Part shown: positions 34,902 to 44,360 of the stretch, piece by piece
Layout of the letters: every line of letters starts with the position of its first letter
Position numbering within the stretch: position 1 is the first letter of the stretch
NCBI GenBank assembly: GCA_002898375.1
Contig: BEIN01000004.1
Location: forward strand, 56,467 to 120,466
Source of the DNA: a bacterium HR37
Lineage (GTDB): Bacteria; Desulfobacterota_D; UBA1144; Nemesobacterales; CSP1-2
DNA length: 64,000 nt
Reading direction: 5' to 3'
Notes under the pieces: model-generated
Databases searched by the model: none
Seen by the model: the letters and a program-made list of their open reading frames with translations, nothing else
What the model was told of the DNA's origin: nothing
Position numbers and translations under genes: made by a program

Positions 34902-35701
34902 AATGACTTATAACAGGCCTCACTTAACTTTTTTACAAACTCTCCAAGCTCCCTGAGGGTTTTCCCCTCATCGTTTCCGTTTTTCTCTATGATTTTAACT
35001 ATAGCGCTTCCCACAATAACAGCATCCGCAAACCTCCCTATCTTCCTTACCTGGTGTGGCATAGAGACCCCAAATCCAATCCCTACAGGAAGCTTAATGT
35101 ACCTTCTGATTTCTTCAACAAGTGGCTCAAGTGAGTAATCCATATCCGGTCTCTCTCCCGTAACACCTGTTACCGATACCAGATACACAAAACCACTTGC
35201 CTGTTGTGCCACCAGCTTTATCCTTTCCGTTGTACTTGTTGGAGCAAGGAGAAAGATAAGATCCAGGCCGATCCTGTCTGTATGGATTTTAAACTCGTTT
35301 GCTTCTTCGGGAGGTAGGTCTACAACAAGGACCCCATCTACACCTGCTTCATATGCTTGTTCTGAAAACCTCTGAAGGCCATAGGAGAAGAATGGGTTGT
35401 AGTATCCAAAGAGTATGATTGGAATCTCAGAGTTCCTTCTTATTTCCCTCACGCATTCAAGTACACCTGTTAGGGTTGTTCCGCTGCGAAGGGCCCTCTC
35501 AGAGGCGCGCTGTATGGTAGGGCCATCGGCCATTGGATCTGAGAAGGGAACACCAAGCTCTATTATGTCTGCTCCGCTTTTTTCAAGCTCAGCCACTATG
35601 TCTACGGTTAGTCTAAGGGAAGGGTCTCCGGCTGTTATATAGGTAACCAGAGCCGTTTTTTCTTTTTCCCTAAGCTCTTTAAACTTCTGCTCTATTCTCA
35701 T
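34898..35701 (-). CDS. trpA: Tryptophan synthase alpha subunit
   Basis: TrpA cleaves indole-3-glycerol phosphate and channels indole to TrpB. The catalytic residues are E48 (IIELGVPFSDP) and D59 (PMADGPTIQRA). The phosphate-binding loops GIGFGVSM and AVIVGSAIVK are intact. Length is 267 aa. It lies 198 nt downstream of trpB on the same strand, an unusually long gap for trpBA, and overlaps the DHH gene by 4 nt. Confidence 0.97.
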   Translation of the reverse strand: MRIEQKFKELREKEKTALVTYITAGDPSLRLTVDIVAELEKSGADIIELGVPFSDPMADGPTIQRASERALRSGTTLTGVLECVREIRRNSEIPIILFGYYNPFFSYGLQRFSEQAYEAGVDGVLVVDLPPEEANEFKIHTDRIGLDLIFLLAPTSTTERIKLVAQQASGFVYLVSVTGVTGERPDMDYSLEPLVEEIRRYIKLPVGIGFGVSMPHQVRKIGRFADAVIVGSAIVKIIEKNGNDEGKTLRELGEFVKKLSEACYKSL

Positions 35702-35899
35702 TTTTTTTATCGTTAATTGTAGTGGGATAGATGCGGGAAAGCCCTCCAGCTTCTTATGCCCTCAGAACATAAAGCGGGTTTCTTCTTTGAAAACAGGTAC
35801 CTTAATAATCCATCAAACGTCAAAAGGATCATATCCCCAATAATAAACAAAATCTAACTGTTTATATAGCTAAGTCAAGAACACCTCTATCCGTTTTAG

Positions 35900-37084
35900 T
35901 CATATAAATTCTGAAACCAAATTCATATCCTTATCGCCACGTCCTGAGAGACAAACCACAATTACCGAATCCTTTGGCATCTGAGGAGCTATTTTAATAA
36001 CATAGGCTATAGCGTGGGCGGATTCAAGTGCCGGGATTATCCCCTCTGTCCTTGACAGGAATTTAAACCCCTCGAGAGCCTCTCTGTCTGTTACCGAGGT
36101 ATAGGAAACCCTGCCTATATCCTTTAAGAAGGAGTGTTCAGGTCCTACGCCCGGGTAATCAAGTCCCGGGGCTATTGAGTGTGTGCTTCTTACCTGTCCG
36201 TAATCGTCCTGCAGTATATATGTTTTGCTACCGTGTAGAACTCCAGGTCTTCCAGCGGATATGCTTGCTGCGTGTTTACCTGTTTCAAGACCCTCACCTG
36301 CAGCCTCTATCCCCACCATCCCCACATCTTTGTCTTCAATAAAGGGATGGAAAAGCCCCATTGCGTTTGATCCCCCTCCAACACAGGCAACAAGTAGGTC
36401 TGGAAGTCTTCCTTCCCTGGAAAGGATCTGTTCCCTTGCTTCCTTCCCAATTACCGATTGAAAATCCCTAACCATCGCAGGGTAGGGATGTGGTCCTGCA
36501 ACGCTACCTATTATGTAGAACGTGGTTCTTACATTGGTTATCCAGTCCCTCATGGCTTCATTCATGGCATCTTTAAGGGTTTGCGTACCTGAAGATACCT
36601 CTCTTACCCTGGCTCCAAGGAGCTTCATACGGGCCACATTTAGTGCCTGTCTCTTTGTATCCTCAAGGCCCATAAATATCTCACACTCCAGGTTGAGAAG
36701 GGCTGCAACGGTGGCGGTTGCAACCCCGTGTTGTCCTGCTCCTGTCTCTGCTATGATTCTCCTTTTGCCCATCCTCAGGGCAAGAAGGGCCTGTCCTATG
36801 GTGTTGTTTATTTTATGAGCTCCTGTATGGGCCAGATCTTCTCGTTTAAGGTATATCCTTGCTCCCCCAAGCTCTCTTGTCATTCTCTCTGCAAAGTAGA
36901 GGGGAGTGGGACGACCCACATATTCCTTGAGGTAGTAGCCTAGCTCTTCTTTAAAGGTTGGGTCTTCTTTTGCTTCCTGGTATGCCCTCTCCAGTTCAAT
37001 TAGTGCGGGCATAAGTGTTTCAGATACGTATCTTCCTCCGTATATACCAAAGTGTCCTAGGCTATCTGGGTATTTGAGTTTCAT
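35900..37084 (-). CDS. trpB: Tryptophan synthase beta subunit
   Basis: TrpB condenses indole with serine using pyridoxal phosphate. K91 in [12 protein letters not shown] forms the Schiff base; the phosphate loop is [10 protein letters not shown] and the monovalent-cation/ligand region is near the C-terminus ([10 protein letters not shown]). The N-terminus [16 protein letters not shown] is canonical and decides the start at 37084, inside the end of trpF by 23 nt. Length is 394 aa, typical of the TrpB1 type. Confidence 0.98.
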   Translation of the reverse strand: MKLKYPDSLGHFGIYGGRYVSETLMPALIELERAYQEAKEDPTFKEELGYYLKEYVGRPTPLYFAERMTRELGGARIYLKREDLAHTGAHKINNTIGQALLALRMGKRRIIAETGAGQHGVATATVAALLNLECEIFMGLEDTKRQALNVARMKLLGARVREVSSGTQTLKDAMNEAMRDWITNVRTTFYIIGSVAGPHPYPAMVRDFQSVIGKEAREQILSREGRLPDLLVACVGGGSNAMGLFHPFIEDKDVGMVGIEAAGEGLETGKHAASISAGRPGVLHGSKTYILQDDYGQVRSTHSIAPGLDYPGVGPEHSFLKDIGRVSYTSVTDREALEGFKFLSRTEGIIPALESAHAIAYVIKIAPQMPKDSVIVVCLSGRGDKDMNLVSEFI

Positions 37085-37688
37085 ATCTTACCGCCTCTAT
37101 AAATTTTTTTAGCTTCTCTGGGTCTTTCTTGGCAGGCCTTTCTTCAACGCCTGTGCTTACATCTACCGCATAGGGTTTGACTATCTTTATTGCCTCTGAA
37201 ACGTTTTCAGGTGTGAGTCCACCCGAGAGAATGACCTTCTTTGTGGTTTTTAGCTCCCTTAAAACCTCCCATCTAAAGCTTTCTCCGGTTCCACCGTATC
37301 CTTTTTGTGAGTATGTATCAAAAAGAATTGCCCGGGATGGGTAGGATTCAACCTCTTTAGGGTCTACACTCTCTTTTATCCTTATGGCCTTTATAACCCT
37401 TTCTCCGAGCTCTCTACAGAACTCAGGAGGTTCATCCCCATGTAGCTGTACTATATCAAAGCCTACCTTTTCTTTCAGATACCTGATTTCATCTAGCTTC
37501 TGGTTTACAAACACACCAACTGTGACGATAAACGGGGGCAACCTCTTTATTATATCTCTTGCTGTCTCTGGAGGGATGTACCTTTTACTGCCCCTGTAAA
37601 ACATAAATCCAAGTGCGTCTGCTCCCAGATCCGTAGCCAGTATGGCATCTTCCAGGCTGGTTATTCCGCATATCTTTATCTTTACCAT
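37062..37688 (-). CDS. trpF: Phosphoribosylanthranilate isomerase
   Basis: TrpF performs the Amadori rearrangement in tryptophan synthesis. The TIM barrel opens [14 protein letters not shown] with the catalytic Cys in KICGIT; the catalytic Asp is in [30 protein letters not shown] and VDVSTGVEE match the family. Length is 208 aa. It overlaps trpB by 23 nt. The cluster is trpF-trpB-trpA only; trpE, trpG, trpD and trpC must be elsewhere. Confidence 0.97.
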   Translation of the reverse strand: MVKIKICGITSLEDAILATDLGADALGFMFYRGSKRYIPPETARDIIKRLPPFIVTVGVFVNQKLDEIRYLKEKVGFDIVQLHGDEPPEFCRELGERVIKAIRIKESVDPKEVESYPSRAILFDTYSQKGYGGTGESFRWEVLRELKTTKKVILSGGLTPENVSEAIKIVKPYAVDVSTGVEERPAKKDPEKLKKFIEAVRYETQIPR

Positions 37689-37750
37689 TTTGAAAGATTA
37701 TTATAAAAGTTTAGGTTCTGTGTGTAAACAAGGCTTAACCCTGTTGTGCC

Positions 37751-39130
37751 TTAACTGAGTTTGAGCTTTACCCTTTTTGGGTTTCTTCTAAATGATCTCC
37801 TTATAATAAAAAGGGATAAGAGAGAGTTTGTAAGATTGTATCCCAGAAAGGCAATTGCTGCTCCTATGTAGGAGTATTTTATTGCAAGGGGTAGGAGGAG
37901 AAGAATATAGGTCAGGGTGGATCCAATGGCAATAACGTTTCTTAAACCCACTTTTTCTATCGCAAGGAATGCAGGGTTTATCCAGAAGGTAAGCAGGGAT
38001 ATGAGTGTGGCAATGGTTATCAATTTAAGAGCAATTGAAGAAGGTGTGTACTTTGCTCCAAATACAAAGTATAGGATATGGTAAGAGAGGATGAATATAA
38101 ATGCGGCTATTGGAACGATTATCTTTCCTAGGTTTTTTGTTGACTCTTTAAGAAGCCTCTTTATGTCTTCTATTGCCCCTAAACTAAATAGCTTTACCAG
38201 TTCCGGATATATTGCTTCGTAAATCGGATCCGTTATTCGGTTTATTAACTTTACTACAGATTTTGCCACCTTGTAGTACGCTACCGCTTCTTTCCCCGCA
38301 AAGTATCCAAGCACAAGAGTCCCAAGGTAGTTATCGTTTGCCATCTTGAGGGTACCTGTAAGGCTTGTGTTTCCCAAAAACCACGCTATCCCCCTCCAGT
38401 GTTGCCTGATCAAACCAAGCCTTGCATTCCACCATCTCTCGATTCCGCTATCTTTTAGGGTTTTTGCTACCGCAAAGAGCCTTAGGGTAAATCCGACGAA
38501 GCTTGCTGCAATGTAGGATAGCAAAACCCCTTTTATACCCATACCCAGATAAAGGGCTGTGGATACCATTATTAGCCTAATAAGGTTGTTAAGAGAGGCT
38601 ATAAAAGCTATCGTTTTAAATCTGTCAAAGACCCTAAGTATCGCATCGGAGGTTGAATTTGCGGTATCTATTAGCAGGCTAAGTGCATATATGCAGATAA
38701 GCATTTGAGCCTGGGGGGAGCTTATAAGGTACCTGCTTGCTATACCTGCTGTAGCAATGGCTATCAAAAAAGCTACAATTCCGCTGGATATATCAACGAT
38801 ATATGAAAGCTTAATCATGGAGCGGGTTTTTTCTTTCTCTCCGCTTGTCCAGAAGGTCCCTATGTATTTTGTTGCAGTTTCCCAGACTCTAAAGTCAAAG
38901 AGCTGATTTAGTATGTCTACATAGGCAATAATCAGAGCAAGAAGCCCGTACTCACTTACCCCAAGCATCCTTGCAACGACAACGGTTTGAACTGCAGAAA
39001 ACACACTGGAGGCTGTTTTTCCCCCTAGAAGCCATGAGGCGTTAATAAAGAGCCTTCTTGTCATCTCCTTTGGCCTGACCGTATTATAATTGGGTCTAAG
39101 TATCTTGAGTCCATACAAGCACTCGCTCAT
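37751..39130 (-). CDS. Oligosaccharide flippase (Wzx/MATE-like polysaccharide exporter)
   Basis: A polytopic membrane protein with about 12 to 14 helices. The typical N-terminal opening is RRLFINASWLLGGKTASSV, followed by VARMLGVSEYGLLALIIAYVD, and a region like YKVAKSVVKLINRITDPIY in the middle. Such proteins move lipid-linked oligosaccharides across the inner membrane. The start is uncertain: 39130 has no SD, while ATG 39064 (MTRRLF) has AAAGGAG directly against it, too close for normal use. It is divergent from the other glycan genes (39332 onward), sharing a 201-nt intergenic region. Confidence 0.88.
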   Translation of the reverse strand: MSECLYGLKILRPNYNTVRPKEMTRRLFINASWLLGGKTASSVFSAVQTVVVARMLGVSEYGLLALIIAYVDILNQLFDFRVWETATKYIGTFWTSGEKEKTRSMIKLSYIVDISSGIVAFLIAIATAGIASRYLISSPQAQMLICIYALSLLIDTANSTSDAILRVFDRFKTIAFIASLNNLIRLIMVSTALYLGMGIKGVLLSYIAASFVGFTLRLFAVAKTLKDSGIERWWNARLGLIRQHWRGIAWFLGNTSLTGTLKMANDNYLGTLVLGYFAGKEAVAYYKVAKSVVKLINRITDPIYEAIYPELVKLFSLGAIEDIKRLLKESTKNLGKIIVPIAAFIFILSYHILYFVFGAKYTPSSIALKLITIATLISLLTFWINPAFLAIEKVGLRNVIAIGSTLTYILLLLPLAIKYSYIGAAIAFLGYNLTNSLLSLFIIRRSFRRNPKRVKLKLS

Positions 39131-39331
39131 ATATAGTCCAGTTTCTCAATCCAATCATACCATATAGGTTTTTTTTGTCAGACACCCACAGCTTGGGTCG
39201 TTACTTGCCCCCGGTACAGAGGTACAGACTTTGGGTGATCTTAAGCTTGGTTTTTTAACCTCATCAGTGTTTTTGGTGGGTTTTTTTGATGGTATATATA
39301 TAGGCTTTAAAATATCTTAGGTAGAGGGTTT

Positions 39332-40921
39332 ATGAGAAAGTACGTAGTTGGGTTCTTGCTTTTTGTTCTTGTAACAAAGTCGTTGCTTCCGATATTTAAC
39401 CCCTACTTTGCAACCGGAGACCAGAAGCAGCAGATATTCTGGATGTATAGGTTCCAGGATCCTCAGCTATTTAGGGATGATTTGCTTGCGGATTTTATAT
39501 CATCTGGCAAGTTTAACCCACCGGGTTATACCCTCCTTTACAGGATTGGAACTACATTTGTTGATCCCCTTCTGTTAAGTAAGATCATTTCTATAGTGCT
39601 TGTTATAGTTTCCGTTTTCTTTGTGTTTCGCCTTGCAGGGGCACTTGGGGGAGAGATTGCCGGGTGTGCTTCGGCTCTTTTGTTTACCCTTTATGTTTTC
39701 GTAATCGGCTGGGAAAACTATTTTCAGCAGGGGCTTCCAAGAGGATTTGCATACCCCCTTCTTATATCTTTTCTCTACTACTTTGTAACGAAAAGAACGG
39801 TTATAGCCTCTGTTGTCCTTGTTCTTCAGGCCCTTTTCTATCCCCAGATATTTCTTATTTCCTGTTTTATCCTTGGCGTATCATTTGTAAGAAGGTCTTT
39901 TATGGAGTGTATAAGGACATACAGGTTTATTTTTCTGGGGATTGCAGTTGCCGGGGTTTTTCTTCTGTACTCGTATACCAAAGAGGCTGATCCCTTTGGG
40001 CCTATTATAACCAGAAGCGAGGCAAGGGTTATGGAAGAGTTTTATCCCGGGGGAAGATCAAGTTTTTTCCGTAACCATTTATACGAGTATCTTTTTATGG
40101 GAAGGGCTGGTCTTAACCTGGATAAAGTTGCGCTCTATGTTTTGCTCCTTATTCCGATGGGATATCTTCTTGGCAGAAGGCTTTTTAAGGTTAACAGGAT
40201 AGTGTATGATATCCTGGTATCCTCTCTCATACTTTTTACCGTTGCTCACACTGTGCTTTTTAAGATTCATCTTCCCTCAAGATACGTGATTTATACGTTT
40301 CCTCTGGCTTTTAACCTGCTTGTGTCTTTGAATGTAGAGGGGTTTTTTAATGAGCTTGCAAAAAGGTATAGCTTACGCTTTAGGATGCCCGGTGATAAAT
40401 GGGTCTTTGGGTTCCTTACGGTTTTGGCACTTGCTGTTCTGGTGTATGAAGTTAGGGACTTTGGGCCTCCAAAGGATAAGATAGAGCTCTATAGATTTAT
40501 CTCAGGCCTCCCAAAGGATGTACTTATAGCCGGTTACCCAAAGGATATGGATGATATTCCTCTTCTTTCCAAGAGAAAGGTGCTTGTTAACATGGAGCTT
40601 TCACTTCCTTATTATAAAAGTTACTATTCCGAGGTAAGAAGAAGAATCTTTGATTTCTTTACCGCATACTATTCGGATAACCCTAAAGAGGTCTTAAGCT
40701 TCTGTAGAAGATACGGGATTGATTATATTGTCATAAATAAAAACCACTTTAGGGAAGACTTCCTTTATGGCAAGGTATACTATAGGCCTTTTGGTGATTA
40801 TGTAAGGTCAATGGTTAAGGGAAGAAAGGAATTTGTGCTTGAGAAAATACCGGACTCCAAAAAGGTTTTTAAAAATGATACCTTTTCAGTAATAAGGTGT
40901 GATTATGACACATTTAAATGA
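39332..40921 (+). CDS. Polytopic GT-C-like membrane protein
   Basis: A 529-residue protein whose first ~365 residues are mostly membrane helices. An early loop has acidic residues after the first helix (FATGDQKQQIFW, then FRDDLLADF), the place where GT-C glycosyltransferases keep their catalytic Asp. The last ~150 residues are soluble (IAGYPKDMDDIPLLSKRKVL, RRYGIDYIVINKNHF), as in GT-C proteins with a C-terminal periplasmic domain. I cannot name the sugar or acceptor. It begins a four-gene rightward unit; AGAGGG precedes the ATG. Confidence 0.75.
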   Translation: MRKYVVGFLLFVLVTKSLLPIFNPYFATGDQKQQIFWMYRFQDPQLFRDDLLADFISSGKFNPPGYTLLYRIGTTFVDPLLLSKIISIVLVIVSVFFVFRLAGALGGEIAGCASALLFTLYVFVIGWENYFQQGLPRGFAYPLLISFLYYFVTKRTVIASVVLVLQALFYPQIFLISCFILGVSFVRRSFMECIRTYRFIFLGIAVAGVFLLYSYTKEADPFGPIITRSEARVMEEFYPGGRSSFFRNHLYEYLFMGRAGLNLDKVALYVLLLIPMGYLLGRRLFKVNRIVYDILVSSLILFTVAHTVLFKIHLPSRYVIYTFPLAFNLLVSLNVEGFFNELAKRYSLRFRMPGDKWVFGFLTVLALAVLVYEVRDFGPPKDKIELYRFISGLPKDVLIAGYPKDMDDIPLLSKRKVLVNMELSLPYYKSYYSEVRRRIFDFFTAYYSDNPKEVLSFCRRYGIDYIVINKNHFREDFLYGKVYYRPFGDYVRSMVKGRKEFVLEKIPDSKKVFKNDTFSVIRCDYDTFK

Positions 40922-41786
40922 TAAAGATATACAGGTAAGTATAGTTATCCCAGCCTATAATGAGGAGAAGGCTATAGGAGAGGATATAGAGCGTATCAAA
41001 AAGGCTATGGATCAAACAGACTACAGGTATGAGATTCTTGTGGTCGATGATGGCTCTTCTGATGAAACCTCAAGAATCGCAGGTGAGCACGGAGCAAGGG
41101 TTATAAGACATTATGAAAACAGGGGGTCTGGGGCCGCAAGGAAAACCGGAATTAGGGAGGCTAGAGGGGATATAATAGTTATGACGGATGCAGATGGCAG
41201 CTACCCAAATCATGTTATTCCAGAGCTTCTTAAGTTCTTTCCAGAATACGACCAGGTAATTGGGGCAAGAAGGGAAGAGAAGGGAACGTATAGGATTTTA
41301 AGGAGCTTTGCCAAGCTATTTATAAGAAAGCTTGCGGAGTTTCTTGTGGGCAAGAGCATTCCGGACCTGAACTCGGGGCTTAGGGCTTTTAAAAAGGACA
41401 TTATTTTAAAGTACCTCTATCTTATTCCCAATGGGTTTTCCTGTGTTTCTTCTATAACCCTTATATTCCTTACAAACGGCTACAGGGTTAAGTTTGTTCC
41501 TATAGATTACTATAAAAGAATAGGGGAATCGAAATTCCATCCAATAACGGATACCTATAATTACCTGCTTACGGTGATAAGGATCATAACCTATTTCAAC
41601 CCGTTAAAGGTTTTTACCCCTGTATCTATGTTTCTTTTTACGGTGGGAACTATAAAGTCCGTATACGATGTAATAAGTCAGGGAACGCTTCAGGAATCAG
41701 ATATAATCATCATACTCTCTGCTGTTATTATCATCTCAATTGGCATGCTTGCCGACCTTATAGTAACACATGGTAGAAGGGAATAG
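40905..41786 (+). CDS. Family 2 glycosyltransferase (dolichol/undecaprenyl-phosphate sugar transferase type)
   Basis: The GT-A fold opens VSIVIPAYNEEKAIGED and has EILVVDDGSSDET, ENRGSGAARKTG, the metal-binding MTDADGSYP, and LNSGLRAFKKDI. Two C-terminal membrane helices (about 225-285) place it with transferases that load a sugar onto a polyprenyl phosphate. The ATG at 40905 lies inside the end of the previous gene; an in-frame GTG at 40899 is 6 nt upstream. The product may feed the GT-C-like neighbour, which would use a polyprenyl-phosphate sugar. Confidence 0.9.
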   Translation: MTHLNDKDIQVSIVIPAYNEEKAIGEDIERIKKAMDQTDYRYEILVVDDGSSDETSRIAGEHGARVIRHYENRGSGAARKTGIREARGDIIVMTDADGSYPNHVIPELLKFFPEYDQVIGARREEKGTYRILRSFAKLFIRKLAEFLVGKSIPDLNSGLRAFKKDIILKYLYLIPNGFSCVSSITLIFLTNGYRVKFVPIDYYKRIGESKFHPITDTYNYLLTVIRIITYFNPLKVFTPVSMFLFTVGTIKSVYDVISQGTLQESDIIIILSAVIIISIGMLADLIVTHGRRE

Positions 41787-41789
41787 AAA

Positions 41790-43391
41790 ATGACTGCTCA
41801 GAAAGAACTCTATGCACTGGAGGCAATTACGTATATACCAAGGATCCTTGCACTGGTTGATAGAAACCCATTGAGTCCAACTTTTGGGTGCTTTGATAAA
41901 AGCTACTGGCACTATAAGACGGTGGATTTCCCAAGTGGTATGTACCAGGAATGCGTTCTCCCACTTGCTCTTGTCTATAGCTTTAGGTTTCCCGGAGGAG
42001 ATGTGTATTACGGAAACGAAAGGGTAAGAGAGCTTGTTATTGCAGGGATAAGGTATGCCGATAGATCATCTCACAGAGATGGCTCTACTGATGATTACTA
42101 TCCCTTTGAAAGGGCTCTTGGGGCCACGTGCTTTTCCCTGTATGCCTGTACCGAGAGCTATATGCTTCTGGGATTAAGTGATGGTGATATTGTAAGGTTC
42201 TTTAAAAAAAGGGGAAGTTGGTTGCTAAAACACAACGAAAGCGGAAGGCTTTCAAATCATCAGGCCCTCTGTGCCCTGTGTCTGTATAACGTTTTTCTTG
42301 TTACCGGGGAGGAGGAGTTCTTAGAGGGGGCAAAAAAAAGAATAGAGCTCGTTCTAAGCTGGCAGTCTGATGAAGGATGGTTTCAGGAATACGAGGGTGC
42401 AGACCCTGGTTACCAGACTTTTACAATAGATTTCCTTGCCAAGTACTACAAGAAAAGTGGTGATGAAAGGGTGGTTGAACCGCTAAAAAAAGCGGTTGAT
42501 TTTGCCTCTTACTTTATCCATCCCGATGGAAGCTATGGTGGTGAGTATGGTAGCAGAAATACCTTTAACTTCTACCCTCACGGGTTTGAGATCCTTGGGA
42601 AGGTGTATCCTCTTGCCACCCAGATTGCTGACAGGTTTTTGCTGGGGGTAAAGAACAGAAAGAGGGCATATATTGAGGATGAGAGGATTTTCTTCCACTT
42701 TGTGTCAAATTTTCTCCAGGCCTATCTGGACTTCAATGAGTGTAGAACCGGAAGCCTCGATGAGAGGGGTGATTTTGAAAAGTACTTTGAGAAGGCGGGT
42801 ATATACGTAAGAAAGGAAAACAAAAGGTACTGTGTGCTATCCCTTGCAAAGGGTGGGGTTATAAAGGTTTTCTCTGATGGAAAACACATTTATTCCGATA
42901 ATGGTCTTATTGCAAAGCTAAGTAATGGCAGGTTGGCTGTTACCCATCATGTGGATAGATATGAGGTAAGTATAGGCAAGGAGAAAGTCGAGGTAAGTGG
43001 TAGTTTTGGTCTGGTAAAGCTGAGGTTACCAACCCCGTTTAAGTTCCTTCTCTTTAGGCTTGGATTGCTGACATTTGGAAGGTTTTCAAGTAACCTTGTA
43101 AGAAGGCTGCTTCAAAGGCTTTTAATCGTTGGGAAAAAGAGCATTCCAATATGGTTTAGAAGAACCTTTTTGTTTGAGGATGGGCTTAAGATAGTAGATG
43201 AGATAAGGTACATATCTCAAAACAAGAAGTACAGAATCGAGAGGCTTTTTGCGGGAGTTGATCACACCTCCATATACGTTGTTATGAGCAACTGTTATCA
43301 GGAGTCTGTTCTTGCAAAGTGGATTGATTACTCAAGCTCTCTGGATGAGCTTAACAGGAGTGGGTATCTAAAGATAGAAAGAAGGATATAG
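41790..43391 (+). CDS. Unrecognised alpha/alpha-toroid protein of the glycan locus
   Basis: I do not recognise a named family. The first ~310 residues repeat a two-helix pattern typical of alpha/alpha toroids (glycosidase, lyase and epimerase scaffolds): ALGATCFSLYACTESYMLLG, then HQALCALCLYNVFLVTGEEE, SWQSDEGWFQEYEGADPGYQ and FLAKYYKKSGDERVVEPL. Acidic and aromatic residues cluster in turns (STDDYYPFERA, DPGYQTFTID), a plausible sugar-binding cleft. The rest (about 350-533) is beta-rich (YCVLSLAKGGVIKVFSDG), resembling the C-terminal sandwich of heparinase II/III-like enzymes. No signal peptide is seen, which is odd for a polysaccharide lyase. It begins 3 nt after the GT2 gene. Confidence 0.7.
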   Translation: MTAQKELYALEAITYIPRILALVDRNPLSPTFGCFDKSYWHYKTVDFPSGMYQECVLPLALVYSFRFPGGDVYYGNERVRELVIAGIRYADRSSHRDGSTDDYYPFERALGATCFSLYACTESYMLLGLSDGDIVRFFKKRGSWLLKHNESGRLSNHQALCALCLYNVFLVTGEEEFLEGAKKRIELVLSWQSDEGWFQEYEGADPGYQTFTIDFLAKYYKKSGDERVVEPLKKAVDFASYFIHPDGSYGGEYGSRNTFNFYPHGFEILGKVYPLATQIADRFLLGVKNRKRAYIEDERIFFHFVSNFLQAYLDFNECRTGSLDERGDFEKYFEKAGIYVRKENKRYCVLSLAKGGVIKVFSDGKHIYSDNGLIAKLSNGRLAVTHHVDRYEVSIGKEKVEVSGSFGLVKLRLPTPFKFLLFRLGLLTFGRFSSNLVRRLLQRLLIVGKKSIPIWFRRTFLFEDGLKIVDEIRYISQNKKYRIERLFAGVDHTSIYVVMSNCYQESVLAKWIDYSSSLDELNRSGYLKIERRI

Positions 43392-43397
43392 GTTTTT

Positions 43398-44360
43398 ATG
43401 AGACGTTTAATAGGAGTTGTTATAAGCCTTTCTATACTAACCGTTATATTCCTTAAGATAGATATAAAGGAGTTTATGCTTAGCATAAAGGGTATGAACA
43501 TTCTTTTTCTTGTGGTTTCCCTTCTGTTCTTTATTCCCCAGACTTATGTAAGCGCAAGGCGTTGGCAGTTGATTCTTTTAAAGAGTTGTCCCATAGGTCT
43601 CTGGAAATCAGTGTCCTTGATACTTGCCGGAAGCACTTTAAACGTGGTTTTGCCATCAAAGATAGGAGATTTTGCAAAGGCTTTTTTTCTCAAAAAGAGT
43701 GATGGACTGGGATTAAACCAGGGGTTTTCCTTTGTGGTTTTTGAAAAGGTGCTTGATGTTGCCTCTCTTTGTCTTGTGTTGTTGGTAGGAGCCCTTCTTG
43801 TTCCCCAAAGAAGTGGGGTTGTGGATTTTGCAATTGTTTTTTCCTTAATTGTCGTTTTTCTGGCGTTTTTAATGTTCTATGTGGATTTAAGGAATCTGCT
43901 TCCGGAGTTTTCGGTTCTTAAAAAAGGGGTTGGGGCAAAGCTTCTTGGGTTTCTAGATGAGTGGCAGGAGGCTTTAAGGATTCAGAAAAAAAACAGGAAA
44001 AGGCTTGCTTTTGTTGTTTTTCTCTCCGTATTTCTCTGGTTTCTTCACGTTGGTCAAATATACTTTTTTTTCCTGGCTTTAAATAGCAGCGTTTCACCTG
44101 TTTTGGTTTTTGCGTTCGTTCCCATCACTATATTTGTTGGGCTGATTCCCATTAGCTTCGGTGGTATAGGAACCCGCGATGCTGCTCTCATATACCTGTT
44201 TTCTCCCTATGAATCCCCTTCTGTTATGGCAGCGGTTGGTATACTGTGCTCCCTTAGGTACTTTGTCCCAGCCCTTCTTGGGCTTCCCTTTCTGAGCAGA
44301 TTGGGTTTTGGTCAGGATGAGATAAAAAGAGAAAACGTGCAACAGGGGATGTTACGGTAA
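43398..44360 (+). CDS. UPF0104/AglD-like integral membrane protein (lysylphosphatidylglycerol synthase TM family)
   Basis: A 320-aa protein of about eight helices with the family signatures LNVVLPSKIGDFAKAFFLK (about residues 74-92), FVVFEKVLDVASL and the late PISFGGIGTRDAAL motif. These proteins share the membrane part of MprF and archaeal AglD and are thought to flip or handle lipid-linked substrates. It ends the four-gene rightward glycan unit. Its stop abuts the stop of the convergent GT4 gene with no gap. Confidence 0.88.
   Translation: MRRLIGVVISLSILTVIFLKIDIKEFMLSIKGMNILFLVVSLLFFIPQTYVSARRWQLILLKSCPIGLWKSVSLILAGSTLNVVLPSKIGDFAKAFFLKKSDGLGLNQGFSFVVFEKVLDVASLCLVLLVGALLVPQRSGVVDFAIVFSLIVVFLAFLMFYVDLRNLLPEFSVLKKGVGAKLLGFLDEWQEALRIQKKNRKRLAFVVFLSVFLWFLHVGQIYFFFLALNSSVSPVLVFAFVPITIFVGLIPISFGGIGTRDAALIYLFSPYESPSVMAAVGILCSLRYFVPALLGLPFLSRLGFGQDEIKRENVQQGMLR

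Noticed and set aside
35713..35832. 39-codon leftward ORF in the trpB-trpA gap
   Set aside because: No usable ribosome-binding site (GGGG is 2 nt from the ATG) and no recognised sequence. The long gap is more likely an untranslated spacer.
39194..39209. TGGGTCGTTACTTGCC, with sigma-54-like GG/GC spacing before the GT-C gene
   Set aside because: Two mismatches at the CAC core and a non-consensus last base; chance matches of this quality are expected.
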